64,000 bases of DNA from Simiduia agarivorans SA1 = DSM 21679 (GCF_000305785.2 NC_018868.3:1660001-1724000); one strand, 5' to 3'; positions 19,494-29,006 are shown, numbered from the stretch's first letter. Numbers and translations: made by a program. Notes: generated by a model from the sequence alone, not told the origin.

Positions 19494-20096
19494 ATGACAT
19501 TCAAGCGACTACTGGCCATTTCGGGCTTGGCACTGTGTGGCCTTAACACGCACGCCGAACCTGCCTACCAGGCCTGTGCCGTTTGCCACGGCGCCAATGG
19601 CGAAGGTAACCCCGCCATGCACGCCCCTGCGCTGGCGGGCCAGTCGGCCGGCTACCTGGCCAGACAGCTGCAGCATTTCCGTTCGGGTGTGCGCGGCAGC
19701 CATCCCCAGGACACCTATGGCGCGCAAATGAAACCCATGGCCAGCACACTCGCCGATGACGCCGCAGTCAAACGCGTGGCCGACTATCTCGCGCAGCTGC
19801 CCCGGCACAATACCGCGGCCAACATCGAGGCCGATGCCGACGCCGGCTACAAGCAATACAACATGAAATGCGGCGCCTGCCACGGCCAGAAAGGCGTGGG
19901 TAATGAGGCGCTGAATGCACCTGCATTGGTGGGCGTGGGTGATGCTTACCTGAACCGGCAGATGGCAAATTTCAAAGCCGGTATTCGCGGTTCCGACCCC
20001 AAAGACAAGTTCGGCCGGCAAATGAAGATGATGGCCGCCACCGTCAGCGACGCCGAACTCCAGCAAATACTCGCTTACCTGAACCAGCAGAACTGA
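19494..20096 (+). CDS. Diheme c4-type cytochrome
   Basis: A 200-residue periplasmic protein with a signal peptide (to about residue 21) and two tandem class I cytochrome c domains. The heme-binding motifs are CAVCH (28-32) and CGACH (126-130), and likely axial methionines lie in QMKPMAS and QMKMMAAT. The two halves are clearly duplicated (GSHPQDTYGAQMKPMA versus GSDPKDKFGRQMKMMA). I choose the ATG at 19494 because AGAGGGA precedes it and the signal peptide then has normal length. It probably shuttles electrons to or from the diheme peroxidase encoded 5 nt downstream. Confidence 0.93.
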   Translation: MTFKRLLAISGLALCGLNTHAEPAYQACAVCHGANGEGNPAMHAPALAGQSAGYLARQLQHFRSGVRGSHPQDTYGAQMKPMASTLADDAAVKRVADYLAQLPRHNTAANIEADADAGYKQYNMKCGACHGQKGVGNEALNAPALVGVGDAYLNRQMANFKAGIRGSDPKDKFGRQMKMMAATVSDAELQQILAYLNQQN

Positions 20097-20101
20097 GGCT
20101 T

Positions 20102-21316
20102 ATGACCAAGTATTTTTTACTCGGCCTGATGTGCCTGAGTGCCAGCGCCGTGGCGACGGCAACCACCGACGCATCGATCACGCTGGCGAATCACTGCCCG
20201 CCAGGCTTTGAGCTCACGCAGCAAAACAGCTGCAAACTGCACAGCCTGTACGATCAATACAACTCGCTCTATAACCGCGGTGTGGGCGGCCTGAAAACTG
20301 CCCTGCCCACGCGCCGCGACGGCTTCAGCCCCCAACAGATAGACCTGGGCCGACACCTGTTTTTCGACCCGATTCTGTCCGGCGACAAAAGCCTCTCTTG
20401 TGCCAGCTGCCATCACCCCCAATTGGGCTTCGCCGATGGCCTGCCCCGCTCCATCGGCATTCACGGGCGCGAGGCCACTCGCGCCGCACCGAGCTTATGG
20501 AACATGGCGTTTCTGACCCGTTTTTTCTGGGATGCGCGCGCGTCCAGCCTGGAAGAACAAATGCAGGGCCCGCTCTATTCGGACGTCGAAATGGGGAATA
20601 ATCCGGGCCAATTGCTCACCGACCTGAATGCCAATGCAGATTACCGGCGCTTGTTTGCCGAGGCCTTTCCCGAGCAAGCGCAAACGATCACGCTGGATCA
20701 GATCTATCTCGCGATCGCCGCCTTTGAGACCTCGCTGGTGTCGCTCAACAGCCGCTACGATCACTACGCCCACGGCTTCCACGGCGCGCTCAATCAGACC
20801 GAGCAGGAAGGCCTGAATATTTTCAGGAGTTTTGTGGCCCGTTGTGCCGAGTGTCACACGCCGCCCTTGTTTACCAACCAACAAGTGGCAGTGATTGGCG
20901 TCGCCGAGCCCGACGGCCGGCCGTTCGACACCGGCGCGGAAACGATTTTCAACAACCCCACCTGGCGTGGCGGGTTTAAGGTACCCAGTCTCCGGAATAT
21001 TGCCCGCACCGCGCCCTATATGCACTCGGGCACTTTCGATTCTCTGCGCGATGCCACCGAGTTTTACACGCTCGGGCGCGGCCATGCACTGACCGAAGCG
21101 CAAAATAAAAACATGGTGCTGCACTGGCATATCTGGGAGCCCAAGCTCACCGATGATGAACTGGATTTACTGGTGACGTTTATGGAAACGCTCACCGACG
21201 AAAGCTTTACCCCGGCCATACCCGCGCAGGTACCATCCGGCCTGCCACCGGTGGGCCAGTTACCACCCGCATTACAACAAACAATAACGTTCGAAGAGGG
21301 AAACAGCGATGAATAA
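20102..21316 (+). CDS. MauG/CcpA-family diheme cytochrome c peroxidase
   Basis: A 404-residue exported protein (signal peptide to about residue 20) with two c-type hemes, CASCH (100-104) and CAECH (248-252). Diheme peroxidase landmarks are LGRHLFFDPILSGDKSLSCASCH, a Trp-containing FFWDARASSLEEQ between the hemes, and VPSLRNIARTAPYMHSGTF near the second active site. Relatives either reduce H2O2 (CcpA) or carry out long-range oxidation of a partner protein (MauG, MbnH). Here the gene overlaps by 8 nt a beta-helix protein with its own heme, which makes a partner-protein role worth considering. The C-terminal tail is Pro-rich. Confidence 0.92.
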   Translation: MTKYFLLGLMCLSASAVATATTDASITLANHCPPGFELTQQNSCKLHSLYDQYNSLYNRGVGGLKTALPTRRDGFSPQQIDLGRHLFFDPILSGDKSLSCASCHHPQLGFADGLPRSIGIHGREATRAAPSLWNMAFLTRFFWDARASSLEEQMQGPLYSDVEMGNNPGQLLTDLNANADYRRLFAEAFPEQAQTITLDQIYLAIAAFETSLVSLNSRYDHYAHGFHGALNQTEQEGLNIFRSFVARCAECHTPPLFTNQQVAVIGVAEPDGRPFDTGAETIFNNPTWRGGFKVPSLRNIARTAPYMHSGTFDSLRDATEFYTLGRGHALTEAQNKNMVLHWHIWEPKLTDDELDLLVTFMETLTDESFTPAIPAQVPSGLPPVGQLPPALQQTITFEEGNSDE

Positions 21317-22853
21317 ATTGGTATCCGTTCTGGTTGCCGCAGGCCTGGTGGCAGGCGGCGCCTGGTTGGGCGCAACGCTCACCGCCGACAACAGCGCCAC
21401 CGTTGTTGGCGATGCCTCCCGCTATGCAAAAAACGACGGCTCCCAGGTGAGCGCCGGCACAAAACTGGACGCGTCAGTGGGTGCGTCTGGCAGCGGCAAC
21501 ATTATTGAAGTGAAAGACGGCGGCTCGATTCAGGCCGCGGTAAAGCAAGCGCAACCCGGCGACATCATCCAGGTATGGCCCGGCACCTACAAAGAAACCG
21601 TGTACATCGACAAAGACGATATCTGGATTACCGGGGTCATCAAAGACGGTAACTGGCCAGTGATGGAAGGCGAGCACAAACTGAACGACGCGGTGCTCTA
21701 TTCCGGCAACAACATCACCGTGGAGAACCTGCGCATTACCCACTACAAGGGCAATGCCATCATGGGCCAGGCGGGCAACAATTTCCTGATCCGCAACAAC
21801 CATGTGATCGACACCGGCGTGTACGGCATCTTTCCGCAGTTGGGTAAAAATGGCCTGATCGAACGCAACATTTTATCGGGCATTGAAGACGCGGCTATCT
21901 ACGTGGGCATGTGCGACAACATTCACGTGAACAACAATGAAGTCTTCGCCAACGTGGCCGGTATCGAAATCGAAAATACCCGCCACGCCATTGTGGAAAA
22001 CAACAAGGTGTACAACAACACCGGCGGCATTCTCGCGTTCATCACACCCGGACTGCCCATTAAAACCACCTACGATGTGATCATCCGCAATAACTTCATC
22101 AACGATAACAACCACAAAAACTTTGGCGCGCCCGGCTCCATTGTGGCAGGCGTACCCGCCGGCACCGGGATTATTGTGATGGCCGCGGACGAAGTCACCA
22201 TTGAAGGTAACATCATCACCAACAATAAAAACGCGTCCATCGTGGTGTCCGATCACCACAGTTTTGCCAACATCACCATCGACCCGGAATCCGAACCCCA
22301 TTCCGACAAGGTGGCGATTCTGGACAATGTGATGTTCAACAACGGTTATGAACCCATTGATGAAATCAAGGCGTTGAAACTGGCCACCTTTACCGAAGGC
22401 AACGTGGACATCATTAATGTGGGCAAGAGCACCGACAGCTGTATTCTCGACCGCACCAAGTATGTGAACATCGGTCTGAAGGATTACGGCACCTGCGGTT
22501 TCGACAATACCGCCGCCACGGTCAGCTACTTGCTGAGCGAACCCGCCGAACCCTATCCGTTCAAAGAAGACGAGAAAGGCAAGATGGCTTACTTCGGCGT
22601 GTGTACCGGCTGCCATGCCTACAATGTGCGCATGATCGGCCCACCCGTTCAGATCATCCAGGCACTGTATATGGACAACCCTGAAGGTCTGGCCGAATAC
22701 ATCGCCAACCCGGTGAAAAAACGCGAAGACTATCCGGAAATGCCGGCACAGGATTATCTCGACCCGGAAATGCGTCTGGCGGTGGCCAAATTCATGCTGG
22801 GTGTGGACAACAAAGGGATCTTTAACGACCCGGCGTTAAACCAGGATCAGTAA
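21309..22853 (+). CDS. Parallel beta-helix protein fused to a c-type cytochrome domain
   Basis: A 514-residue exported or membrane-anchored protein (hydrophobic N-terminus KLVSVLVAAGLVAGGAWLGATL). Residues about 60-390 form a right-handed beta-helix of the NosD/pectate-lyase type, with repeated N-rich turns (NNFLIRNNHVIDTG, NNIHVNNNEVFANVAGIEIENT, NHAIVENNKVYNNTGG). A C-terminal monoheme domain has CTGCH at 432-436 and a possible Met ligand in YPEMPAQ. Beta-helix proteins of this kind are known beside diheme cytochromes in other genomes, with no firm function. Start overlaps the peroxidase gene by 8 nt; a strong terminator follows. Confidence 0.85.
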   Translation: MNKLVSVLVAAGLVAGGAWLGATLTADNSATVVGDASRYAKNDGSQVSAGTKLDASVGASGSGNIIEVKDGGSIQAAVKQAQPGDIIQVWPGTYKETVYIDKDDIWITGVIKDGNWPVMEGEHKLNDAVLYSGNNITVENLRITHYKGNAIMGQAGNNFLIRNNHVIDTGVYGIFPQLGKNGLIERNILSGIEDAAIYVGMCDNIHVNNNEVFANVAGIEIENTRHAIVENNKVYNNTGGILAFITPGLPIKTTYDVIIRNNFINDNNHKNFGAPGSIVAGVPAGTGIIVMAADEVTIEGNIITNNKNASIVVSDHHSFANITIDPESEPHSDKVAILDNVMFNNGYEPIDEIKALKLATFTEGNVDIINVGKSTDSCILDRTKYVNIGLKDYGTCGFDNTAATVSYLLSEPAEPYPFKEDEKGKMAYFGVCTGCHAYNVRMIGPPVQIIQALYMDNPEGLAEYIANPVKKREDYPEMPAQDYLDPEMRLAVAKFMLGVDNKGIFNDPALNQDQ

Positions 22854-22856
22854 AAC

Positions 22857-22887
22857 AAAAAAGCCCCGACTTTCGGGGCTTTTTTTT
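22857..22887 (+). terminator. Rho-independent terminator of the cytochrome cassette
   Basis: AGCCCCGA-CTT-TCGGGGCT hairpin flanked by A- and T-runs, 3 nt after the stop; could act in both directions, also ending the convergent RpiR gene. Confidence 0.93.
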
Positions 22888-22904
22888 GGGCGCGTCCTGC
22901 TGTG

Positions 22905-22970
22905 GGAGCGCAATCCTTTGCGCGAATGGCTATTGCCGACACAAACCATTCGCGCAAAGGATTGCGCTCC
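22905..22970. repeat. REP-like palindrome
   Basis: Two perfect 25-bp inverted arms (22905-22929 and 22946-22970) separated by 16 nt, beginning GTGGGAGCG on the left and containing CGCGAA. The element at 53501-53591 has the same design. It lies between convergent genes, the usual place for REP/BIME elements. Confidence 0.85.
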
Positions 22971-22989
22971 TACCAGGAAAGCTTTCCAA

Positions 22990-23838
22990 CTATTTCCCCC
23001 GCAAATCCTCCACCGCTTTGCGCGAACGTTCAAACAGCTCGCTCGCATGCGCATCCCGTTGCGACATCAGAATGAATAACAAATCGGTAATCATGTGTTG
23101 CGCCGTGCGTGCCAGAATACTGGAGCTGCGCACGCCGGCTTCCTCGGCCATGCAGAATAAATTGGTATTGGCCATATCTGCCAGAGGGTTGCGCGAATAA
23201 CGCGTGAGCGAAATCACCTCGGCCCCTTGTGCCAAGCCGGTTTCCGCCACCCGCAACACATCCTGTGTCGTGCCCGATTCCGAAATGGCAAACACCAGAT
23301 CGCCCCGGTGCAACGTGGCTGCGTTGGCCACCTGAATGTGGGCGTCGCTTTCCACCAGTACGCTCTTGCCCAACTTCATCAGTTTGTAGGCAAAATCCCT
23401 CGCCACCAGTGACGATGCACCCACACCGGCCATGACAATGCGCTGGGCACTGGCCAATTGGTCGATGGCCGCCAGCAGGGTGTCCTGCGAGTTCACCCGG
23501 AAGGATTCATTCAGCGAGGCGGTTTTACGGGCGATGAGTTTGTGCGCCACCGTGTCCAGATCATCATCGGCACTGATGTCGCCGTGAATCGCTTTCGGCA
23601 AGGCTGCAGAGCGCGCCACCGACTCGGTCAACGCCAGCTTCAATTCGCTGTAGCCCTTGTAGCCCAGCTTCTGGCTGAATTTCACCACGCTGCTCTGCGA
23701 CACCCCGATGGACTCGGCCAGGGTTTTGGAGCTGTGGTCACGCACGGACGCCACATGCTCCAGCAGGTAATTGGCAATGCGGCGTTCATGACTCGACATG
23801 GCATCCCGCATGGCGCGGATTTTGGCAATACTTCCCAT
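22990..23838 (-). CDS. RpiR-family regulator (MurR-like)
   Basis: About 282 residues from the ATG at 23838 (a TTG 36 nt upstream is less likely). The N-terminal HTH_6 domain (MRDAMSSHERRIANYLLEHVASVRDHSSKTLAESIGVSQSSVVKFSQKLGYKGYSELK) covers about residues 8-75. The C-terminal SIS domain (about 115-245) has IVMAGVGASSLVARDFAYKLMKLG and FAISESGTTQDVLRVAE, a sugar-phosphate-binding fold. MurR of E. coli responds to MurNAc-6-P and controls murQ. This gene is divergent from a symporter-kinase-anmK-murQ operon, so it most likely controls that operon and senses MurNAc-6-P or GlcNAc-6-P. Confidence 0.92.
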   Translation of the reverse strand: MGSIAKIRAMRDAMSSHERRIANYLLEHVASVRDHSSKTLAESIGVSQSSVVKFSQKLGYKGYSELKLALTESVARSAALPKAIHGDISADDDLDTVAHKLIARKTASLNESFRVNSQDTLLAAIDQLASAQRIVMAGVGASSLVARDFAYKLMKLGKSVLVESDAHIQVANAATLHRGDLVFAISESGTTQDVLRVAETGLAQGAEVISLTRYSRNPLADMANTNLFCMAEEAGVRSSSILARTAQHMITDLLFILMSQRDAHASELFERSRKAVEDLRGK

Positions 23839-23989
23839 TGGGCTCCCGTCATCCCCCGGGCCATCAACGGTCAACGCGGGTGGATATTGTTACGTTCATC
23901 AATAGATCAGCGGCAATTCTATCGGGTGTGCCGATAGATAGCACTTTGCAAGATCACAGAATAAATGATACCAATATATACACAACACA

Positions 23990-24007
23990 GGAATAATATA
24001 TTACTCC
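23990..24007. promoter_or_regulatory. Palindromic operator candidate at the symporter start
   Basis: GGAATAATATATTACTCC is palindromic apart from one mismatched pair and ends one base before the symporter ATG, over the place of its ribosome site. A weaker GAATAA-containing sequence lies at 23959. The AT-rich gap between the divergent RpiR and symporter genes is the expected binding site for the regulator. Confidence 0.55.
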
Positions 24008-24008
24008 C

Positions 24009-25574
24009 ATGCAACTACCTTTTGCTTTTCTCGATTGGCTGCTGTTTGCCCTCTACGGCGCGCTGATGCTGGCCGTGGCCTGGTATTTCAGTCGCCAGAG
24101 CGCCCATAACAACAGCGAGTTCTTTCTCGCCGGCAATGCCATGCCCGTGTGGATGGTGGCCATTTCCACCCTCGCCACCACCCAATCGGCGGCCACCTTT
24201 CTGGGCGGCCCCGACCTGGGTTACCGCTCGGACCTGAGCTATTTGTTCACTAATCTGGGCGCCGTAATCGCCGCGCTGGTGGTGGCACGCTGGCTGATCC
24301 CGCGGTTTTATGCCCTGCGGGTCACCACCGTGTACGAATTGCTGGAATCCCGCTTCACAGCCAATGCCAAGCGCCAGGCCGCCGGCATGTACCTGCTGGG
24401 CCGGCTGTTCGCCTCCGGTGCCCGGTTGTTCATGGCGGCGCTTGCCGTATCCATGATGCTGTTCGCCGATATCGAACCTGGCCATATGTTGCTCGCCATC
24501 GGCCTGCTGGTGGCAATCAGTCTGGTTCAGACTATTTTCAGCGGCGTGAGTTCCGTGATCCAGACCGATGTGATCCAGTGCGCCGTGTATGTGAGCGCCG
24601 CCCTGGCCGTACTGGCCGTGCTGGTTACCCAGATTGACGCAAGCCCTGCCGAGGTGTGGCAGGCGCTGGCCAGCCCCGCCGATGGCGGCGCCTCCAAGCT
24701 CACCCTCCTGGATACCGGCTGGGACTGGCAGGACCCGTTTAACCTGTGGGCCACGCTCACCGGATTTGTGTTGCTGAATATCGCCGCCTTTGGTCTGGAC
24801 CAGGATGTGACCCAGCGGGTACTCACCTGTAAAAATGCCAACGAAGGCGCACGCGCCATGCTGTTCAGTGTATTGCTGGTGATTCCGGTCATGGCACTGT
24901 TCATGATCATCGGGTTGCTGCTCTATATCGTGTTTCAACGCCCGGATCTCATGGGTGGCGCGGCCATGAGTGCCCCCACCACCGGCGATGTCACGGTATT
25001 CATGCACTATGTACTGAACGGGTTACCGGCCGGCGTGCGTGGGCTGGTGATTATCGGCGTGATGGCGGCGGCCCTGTCCACCCTCACGTCCAGCCTCAAT
25101 TCCATGGCCAGTGTGATCACCGAAGACTTTTACCGGCCCTGGGCCGAAGCCCGCGGCCAGCGCAGCGATGCACACTATCTGCAGGCCGGCCGCCTGGCCA
25201 TGTTGGCTACCGGTCTGGCACTGGGCGCCATGGCGGCCCTTTGTTATGGCTGGCAGCGGGTATCGGATTTACCCCTGCTCGCGTTTGCCCTGTCGGTCAT
25301 GGTATTCGCCTACTCGGGCTTGCTGGGCGTGTTCCTGACCGCCGTGTTTACCTCCCGCGGCAACCCCACCAGCGTCTGGCTGGCGTTGGTGGCTGGCTTT
25401 GTCATTACCCTGGTACAACAACCCTGGGTGATCAGCTGGCTGGCACTGGATGCCTGGTACACCAGCCCCAGCTTCACCTGGCAACTGTGTGTGGGCGCGG
25501 GCCTGTCATTCATCATTTGCTGCCTGGGCCGGCCCCACACCGAACCGCACGCCGCATTGGAGGCATCCTCATGA
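24009..25574 (+). CDS. Sodium:solute symporter (SSS family), probable amino-sugar importer
   Basis: A 521-residue inner-membrane protein with about 13 or 14 hydrophobic helices and SSS landmarks (FFLAGNAMPVWMVAISTLATTQSAATFLGGPDLGYR near 35-75, AAALSTLTSSLNSMASVITEDFYRPW near 355-380). It is the first gene of an operon with an N-acetylhexosamine kinase, anmK and murQ, and overlaps the kinase by 4 nt. Because all downstream enzymes act on GlcNAc, MurNAc or anhydro-MurNAc, I infer Na+-driven uptake of one of these. No clear ribosome site is seen ahead of the ATG; the palindrome occupies that place. Confidence 0.88.
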   Translation: MQLPFAFLDWLLFALYGALMLAVAWYFSRQSAHNNSEFFLAGNAMPVWMVAISTLATTQSAATFLGGPDLGYRSDLSYLFTNLGAVIAALVVARWLIPRFYALRVTTVYELLESRFTANAKRQAAGMYLLGRLFASGARLFMAALAVSMMLFADIEPGHMLLAIGLLVAISLVQTIFSGVSSVIQTDVIQCAVYVSAALAVLAVLVTQIDASPAEVWQALASPADGGASKLTLLDTGWDWQDPFNLWATLTGFVLLNIAAFGLDQDVTQRVLTCKNANEGARAMLFSVLLVIPVMALFMIIGLLLYIVFQRPDLMGGAAMSAPTTGDVTVFMHYVLNGLPAGVRGLVIIGVMAAALSTLTSSLNSMASVITEDFYRPWAEARGQRSDAHYLQAGRLAMLATGLALGAMAALCYGWQRVSDLPLLAFALSVMVFAYSGLLGVFLTAVFTSRGNPTSVWLALVAGFVITLVQQPWVISWLALDAWYTSPSFTWQLCVGAGLSFIICCLGRPHTEPHAALEASS

Positions 25575-26440
25575 GTCAAACCATTCTGGGCATCGACGCC
25601 GGTGGCACCAAAACCATTGGTCGCATTGAAGTGGATGGCGTAGTCCTGGCCGAACGCAAAGCGGGCCCGGGCAATATTGCCAGCCACCCGGAAGCCGCCG
25701 TCGCCAATATCGGCAGCCTGGTCGCCGAGCTGGCGCACCAGACCGATGTGCCTCTGGACACCATCCATCTGGTGTGCGGCGCCGCCGGTGCCGGCAGCCA
25801 GCAGGCGACCCGACGGTTGAGCCATTACCTCGGCAACCTCGGTCTGGCCAGCGCCCGGGTTACCTCGGATGCCTACACGTCGCTTATCGGCGCCAGCCAG
25901 GGCGAACCTTGCATCATGCTCGCCATTGGCACGGGCTCAGTCGCCATGCGCCTCGACCGGGCCGGCCAGGTACGCCAGTTCGGCGGCTGGGGCCTGGCCA
26001 TCGGCGATGAAGGCAGTGGTGCCACCATGGGTAAAGCGGCTGTGCGTGCCCTGTTGTGGGAACTGGACGTCCACGGCGAAGCGCGCAACCCCCTCACCCA
26101 CGCCGTGCGCAATCTGGTGGGCGAGCAGCGCGATGCCATTCTCGGTTGGCTGTCCAAAGCCGGCCCCCGCGAATACGCCGCGCTGGCACCCACGGTGCTG
26201 GAACTCGGCCATCACTGCGAGGAAGCGCGCAAGGTGCTCGACAAAACCATTGCCGAAGTCAACCAGTTGCTCGAGGCCGCCAGTGGCGACGAAGACCTGC
26301 CGCTCACCCTGCAGGGTGGCCTGGCGCAGCACCTGCAACATCTGCTGCCGGCCGCTGTCCAACAGCGACTGGTACCCGCCCGCGGCACGGCGCTGGACGG
26401 CGCCTGCCTGATCGCTCGCGAACCCCAAAGGTTTAATTGA
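25571..26440 (+). CDS. N-acetylglucosamine kinase-like protein (BadF/BadG/NagK fold)
   Basis: A 289-residue ASKHA-fold kinase starting at the ATG that overlaps the symporter stop. Motifs: phosphate 1 ILGIDAGGTKT (5-15), VCGAAGAG (about 65-75), phosphate 2 IMLAIGTGSVAM (about 116-127), and GDEGSGATMGKAA. Members phosphorylate GlcNAc, glucosamine or MurNAc with ATP in the cytosol. Its place between a transporter and anmK suggests GlcNAc or MurNAc as substrate, the second sugar from peptidoglycan disaccharides. It overlaps anmK by 4 nt. Confidence 0.88.
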   Translation: MSQTILGIDAGGTKTIGRIEVDGVVLAERKAGPGNIASHPEAAVANIGSLVAELAHQTDVPLDTIHLVCGAAGAGSQQATRRLSHYLGNLGLASARVTSDAYTSLIGASQGEPCIMLAIGTGSVAMRLDRAGQVRQFGGWGLAIGDEGSGATMGKAAVRALLWELDVHGEARNPLTHAVRNLVGEQRDAILGWLSKAGPREYAALAPTVLELGHHCEEARKVLDKTIAEVNQLLEAASGDEDLPLTLQGGLAQHLQHLLPAAVQQRLVPARGTALDGACLIAREPQRFN

Positions 26441-27546
26441 TGGATGGATTATTTCTGGGCCTGATGTCCGGCACCAGCTTCGATGGCATTGATTGTGCCA
26501 CCGTGCGCTTTGCAGCCGATAGCATGGAACTGGTGGCCTCTGACACCCTGGCGCTGCCCAAGCCACTGGTAGCGCGCTTAACCGAGGCCACGAACATGGC
26601 CCCCATGAGTCTGGCCGAGCTGGCGGCTCTGGACGCGGAGCTGGGCCAATGTTTTGCCGATGCCGCACGCCACAGTCTGCCCGCAGACGAACCCCTGGTG
26701 GCCATTGGCAGCCACGGACAAACGCTGGCACATTTTCCCCGCGGCCCGCTCGCCAACAGTTTGCAGATGGGCGATCCGAATCGCATTGTCGCCGCCACTC
26801 AGGCCACGGTGGTCACCGACTTCCGCCGCGCCGACATGGCCCTTGGCGGTCAGGGCGCGCCCCTGGCACCGGCGTTTCACGGTCGCTGGATGGGCAACGG
26901 CGGCGAGCGCCTGATCCTGAATATCGGTGGCATGGCCAACCTCACCCGTTTGTCCGGCAACGAGGTCCACGCCGGCTACGATGTGGGACCGGGCAATGTG
27001 CTGATCGACAGCTGGATCCGCAGCCAACGCGGCTATGACTACGACGCCTGCGGCGACTGGGGCCGCACCGGACGCGTCCACGCAGCGCTGTTGGCACGCC
27101 TAATGGACACACCTTACGTGCGCGAACCGGCCCCCAAAAGTACCGGCCGGGAATTATTCAACGCCGCGTTTATCCAACAGGCTCTGGCGGGGCTGACGGT
27201 GGCGCCGGCCGACGTTCAGGCCACGCTCACCGAATTCACTGCGGCCTGCGTGGCGCTGGCGGCCGAGTCCTTGCCTGCCGCCGACATCGTGGTGTGCGGC
27301 GGTGGCGCCCGCAATCATCTGTTGATGGAGCGCATTACCTACCGGACCCGCCGGCTGACCTACAGCAGCCAGAAAATCGGTATTCACCCGGACTATGTGG
27401 AGGCGATGGCCTTTGCCTGGTTCGCACAACAAACCCTGATGGGCCAGCCCCTGAATATTGCTACTGCCACCGGCGCAGGTCACACTGCCGTTGCCGGTGC
27501 CATTTATCCCGGAAAGGGACTAAGGTTTACCTACCATGAATCGTAA
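26437..27546 (+). CDS. anmK: Anhydro-N-acetylmuramic acid kinase
   Basis: A 369-residue enzyme of normal AnmK length with [16 protein letters not shown] (8-23), [10 protein letters not shown] (about 90-99), NIGGMANLT (about 165-173) and [12 protein letters not shown]. AnmK opens the 1,6-anhydro ring of anhMurNAc, released by lytic transglycosylases, and phosphorylates it to MurNAc-6-P. The product is the substrate of MurQ, whose gene overlaps its end by 11 nt. Presence of both in one operon means that anhydro-muropeptides are catabolised, not only recycled. Confidence 0.96.
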   Translation: MMDGLFLGLMSGTSFDGIDCATVRFAADSMELVASDTLALPKPLVARLTEATNMAPMSLAELAALDAELGQCFADAARHSLPADEPLVAIGSHGQTLAHFPRGPLANSLQMGDPNRIVAATQATVVTDFRRADMALGGQGAPLAPAFHGRWMGNGGERLILNIGGMANLTRLSGNEVHAGYDVGPGNVLIDSWIRSQRGYDYDACGDWGRTGRVHAALLARLMDTPYVREPAPKSTGRELFNAAFIQQALAGLTVAPADVQATLTEFTAACVALAAESLPAADIVVCGGGARNHLLMERITYRTRRLTYSSQKIGIHPDYVEAMAFAWFAQQTLMGQPLNIATATGAGHTAVAGAIYPGKGLRFTYHES

Positions 27547-28453
27547 TTTGCTCGACGAACTCAACCAGCTCACCAGCGAGGCCCGCAACCCGGACACGCA
27601 GGATATCGACCTGCTGCCCACGCGCGCCATCCTGGAAAAAATCAACCACGCGGACCGGGATGTACCGGTGGCGGTGGCACAGGTGATTCCGCAAATTGCC
27701 GAGGCGGTTGACGCCATTGTGGCAAGCTTCAGCGCCGGCGGCCGGTTGATTTATACCGGCGCCGGTACCAGCGGCCGGCTCGGCATTCTGGACGCAGTGG
27801 AGTGCCCGCCCACCTATGGCACACCGGAGCAACAGGTGGTGGCATTGATCGCCGGTGGCGCGCCGGCGATTTACCGCGCTCAGGAAGGCGCCGAAGATAA
27901 CCCGGCGCTGGGCCAGCACGATCTGGAACAGATTCAACTGGAACCGCGCGATGTGGTGGTGGGCATTGCCGCCTCCGGCCGCACACCTTATGTGATTGGC
28001 GCGTTGGATTACGCGCGCAGCTTGGGTTGTACCACCGTGGCCTTGTCGTGCAATCGCGTTGCCACCATTGCGCGCCATGCAGACATTGCAATTCTGCCGG
28101 AAGTGGGGCCGGAAGTTCTCACTGGTTCCACCCGCATGAAAGCCGGGACCGCACAAAAACTGGTGCTGAATATGCTCACCACCGCGAGTATGATCCGCAT
28201 GGGCAAAAGTTTTTACAATTTGATGGTGGACGTCAAAGCCACCAACGAAAAACTCGTCAGCCGCACCCGCCGGATTGTGATGGAAGCCACCGGTGTGAGT
28301 CTGGACGAAGCCGACCGCGCGCTCAACGCCTGCGACCACAACGCCAAACTCGCCATCATGATGATCCTCTCCGGCCTCGACCGCGCCGCCGCCGAAACCC
28401 GTCTCGCCTCCGCCAATGGATTTTTGCGCATGGCCTTAAAACCGGATCACTGA
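27536..28453 (+). CDS. murQ: N-acetylmuramic acid 6-phosphate etherase
   Basis: A 305-residue SIS-domain lyase. The signature [24 protein letters not shown] lies near residues 75-98, the catalytic-acid region AQEGAEDN near 120, and the second phosphate-binding block [19 protein letters not shown] near 198-216. MurQ cleaves the lactyl ether of MurNAc-6-P to give GlcNAc-6-P and D-lactate in the cytosol. The ATG at 27536 lies within anmK. It is the last gene of the operon; the hairpin repeat at 28504 may terminate it. Confidence 0.97.
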   Translation: MNRNLLDELNQLTSEARNPDTQDIDLLPTRAILEKINHADRDVPVAVAQVIPQIAEAVDAIVASFSAGGRLIYTGAGTSGRLGILDAVECPPTYGTPEQQVVALIAGGAPAIYRAQEGAEDNPALGQHDLEQIQLEPRDVVVGIAASGRTPYVIGALDYARSLGCTTVALSCNRVATIARHADIAILPEVGPEVLTGSTRMKAGTAQKLVLNMLTTASMIRMGKSFYNLMVDVKATNEKLVSRTRRIVMEATGVSLDEADRALNACDHNAKLAIMMILSGLDRAAAETRLASANGFLRMALKPDH

Positions 28454-28503
28454 AGAACGATCCAGAAGTCAGAATCCTCGCTCCCGTCGAGCTCCGGCAC
28501 CAA

Positions 28504-28535
28504 CCGTAGGGTGGATTAGCGAAGCGTAATCCACC
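28504..28535. repeat. GTAGGGTGGATT hairpin repeat, copy 1
   Basis: GGTGGATT and AATCCACC arms around GCGAAGCGT-type core, preceded by CCGTA and followed by T-rich sequence; may serve as terminator of the murQ operon. One of six copies in the window. Confidence 0.85.
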
Positions 28536-28667
28536 TTTGTTTTTGTGATCAATAAAACAGCCCATTAATCAAAAGCCGCTGAGCTTTCCAACAGATGTGA
28601 GCAGTCTTTTGTTTGCCTGGGGTTTTCCGCGAATTTGTTTTATCCCCACCAAATTGCCACGCCGCCA

Positions 28668-28753
28668 TTACCCGCTACCTTTTGCCGCTCAACAAACCCT
28701 CCCTGGTTTGATTCGCTCTCAGGCCATCCTTGGCCTTTGCAAAAGGCAGCGGG
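28668..28753. repeat. Nested multi-hairpin element
   Basis: Outer imperfect arms ATTACCCGCTACCTTTTGC (28668-28686) and GCAAAAGGCAGCGGGCAAT (about 28739-28757) enclose two perfect small hairpins, CAAACC-CTCCCT-GGTTTG and AGGCCA-TCCT-TGGCCT. The whole can fold as a three-way or cloverleaf-like junction. Confidence 0.6.
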
Positions 28754-28789
28754 CAATAGCGGCCGAACGATCGCAGAGTTTTCCGCGAC
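28734..28789 (+). repeat. 56-bp direct repeat, first copy
   Basis: Matches 29007-29062 at about 52 of 56 positions, running from CCTTTGCAAAAGGCA to GAGTTTTCCGCGAC. Its start overlaps the right arm of the nested hairpin. Confidence 0.8.
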
Positions 28790-29006
28790 TGGTGCAGGGC
28801 TGCAGTTATCGCCATCAAGAGGTCTGATTCCTTGATGGCTACATCAAAAACATCAGAGCCCTTTCTGATAAAGATCAAGGAGTCTGTCCCCTTTAACGCA
28901 CTTGCCGTTTTTCGATGGGTGGACACACAGCGTCAAAACGGCGCCTAAATTACCAACCAGCCTGAAAGCCTGAGTATGAAACGGGGTTTATCAACAGCCT
29001 GGCAAA

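Noticed and set aside
28597..28835. Short open frames in the repeat-rich gap
   Set aside because: They run through inverted repeats and the 56-bp duplication and have no ribosome site or recognisable protein features.
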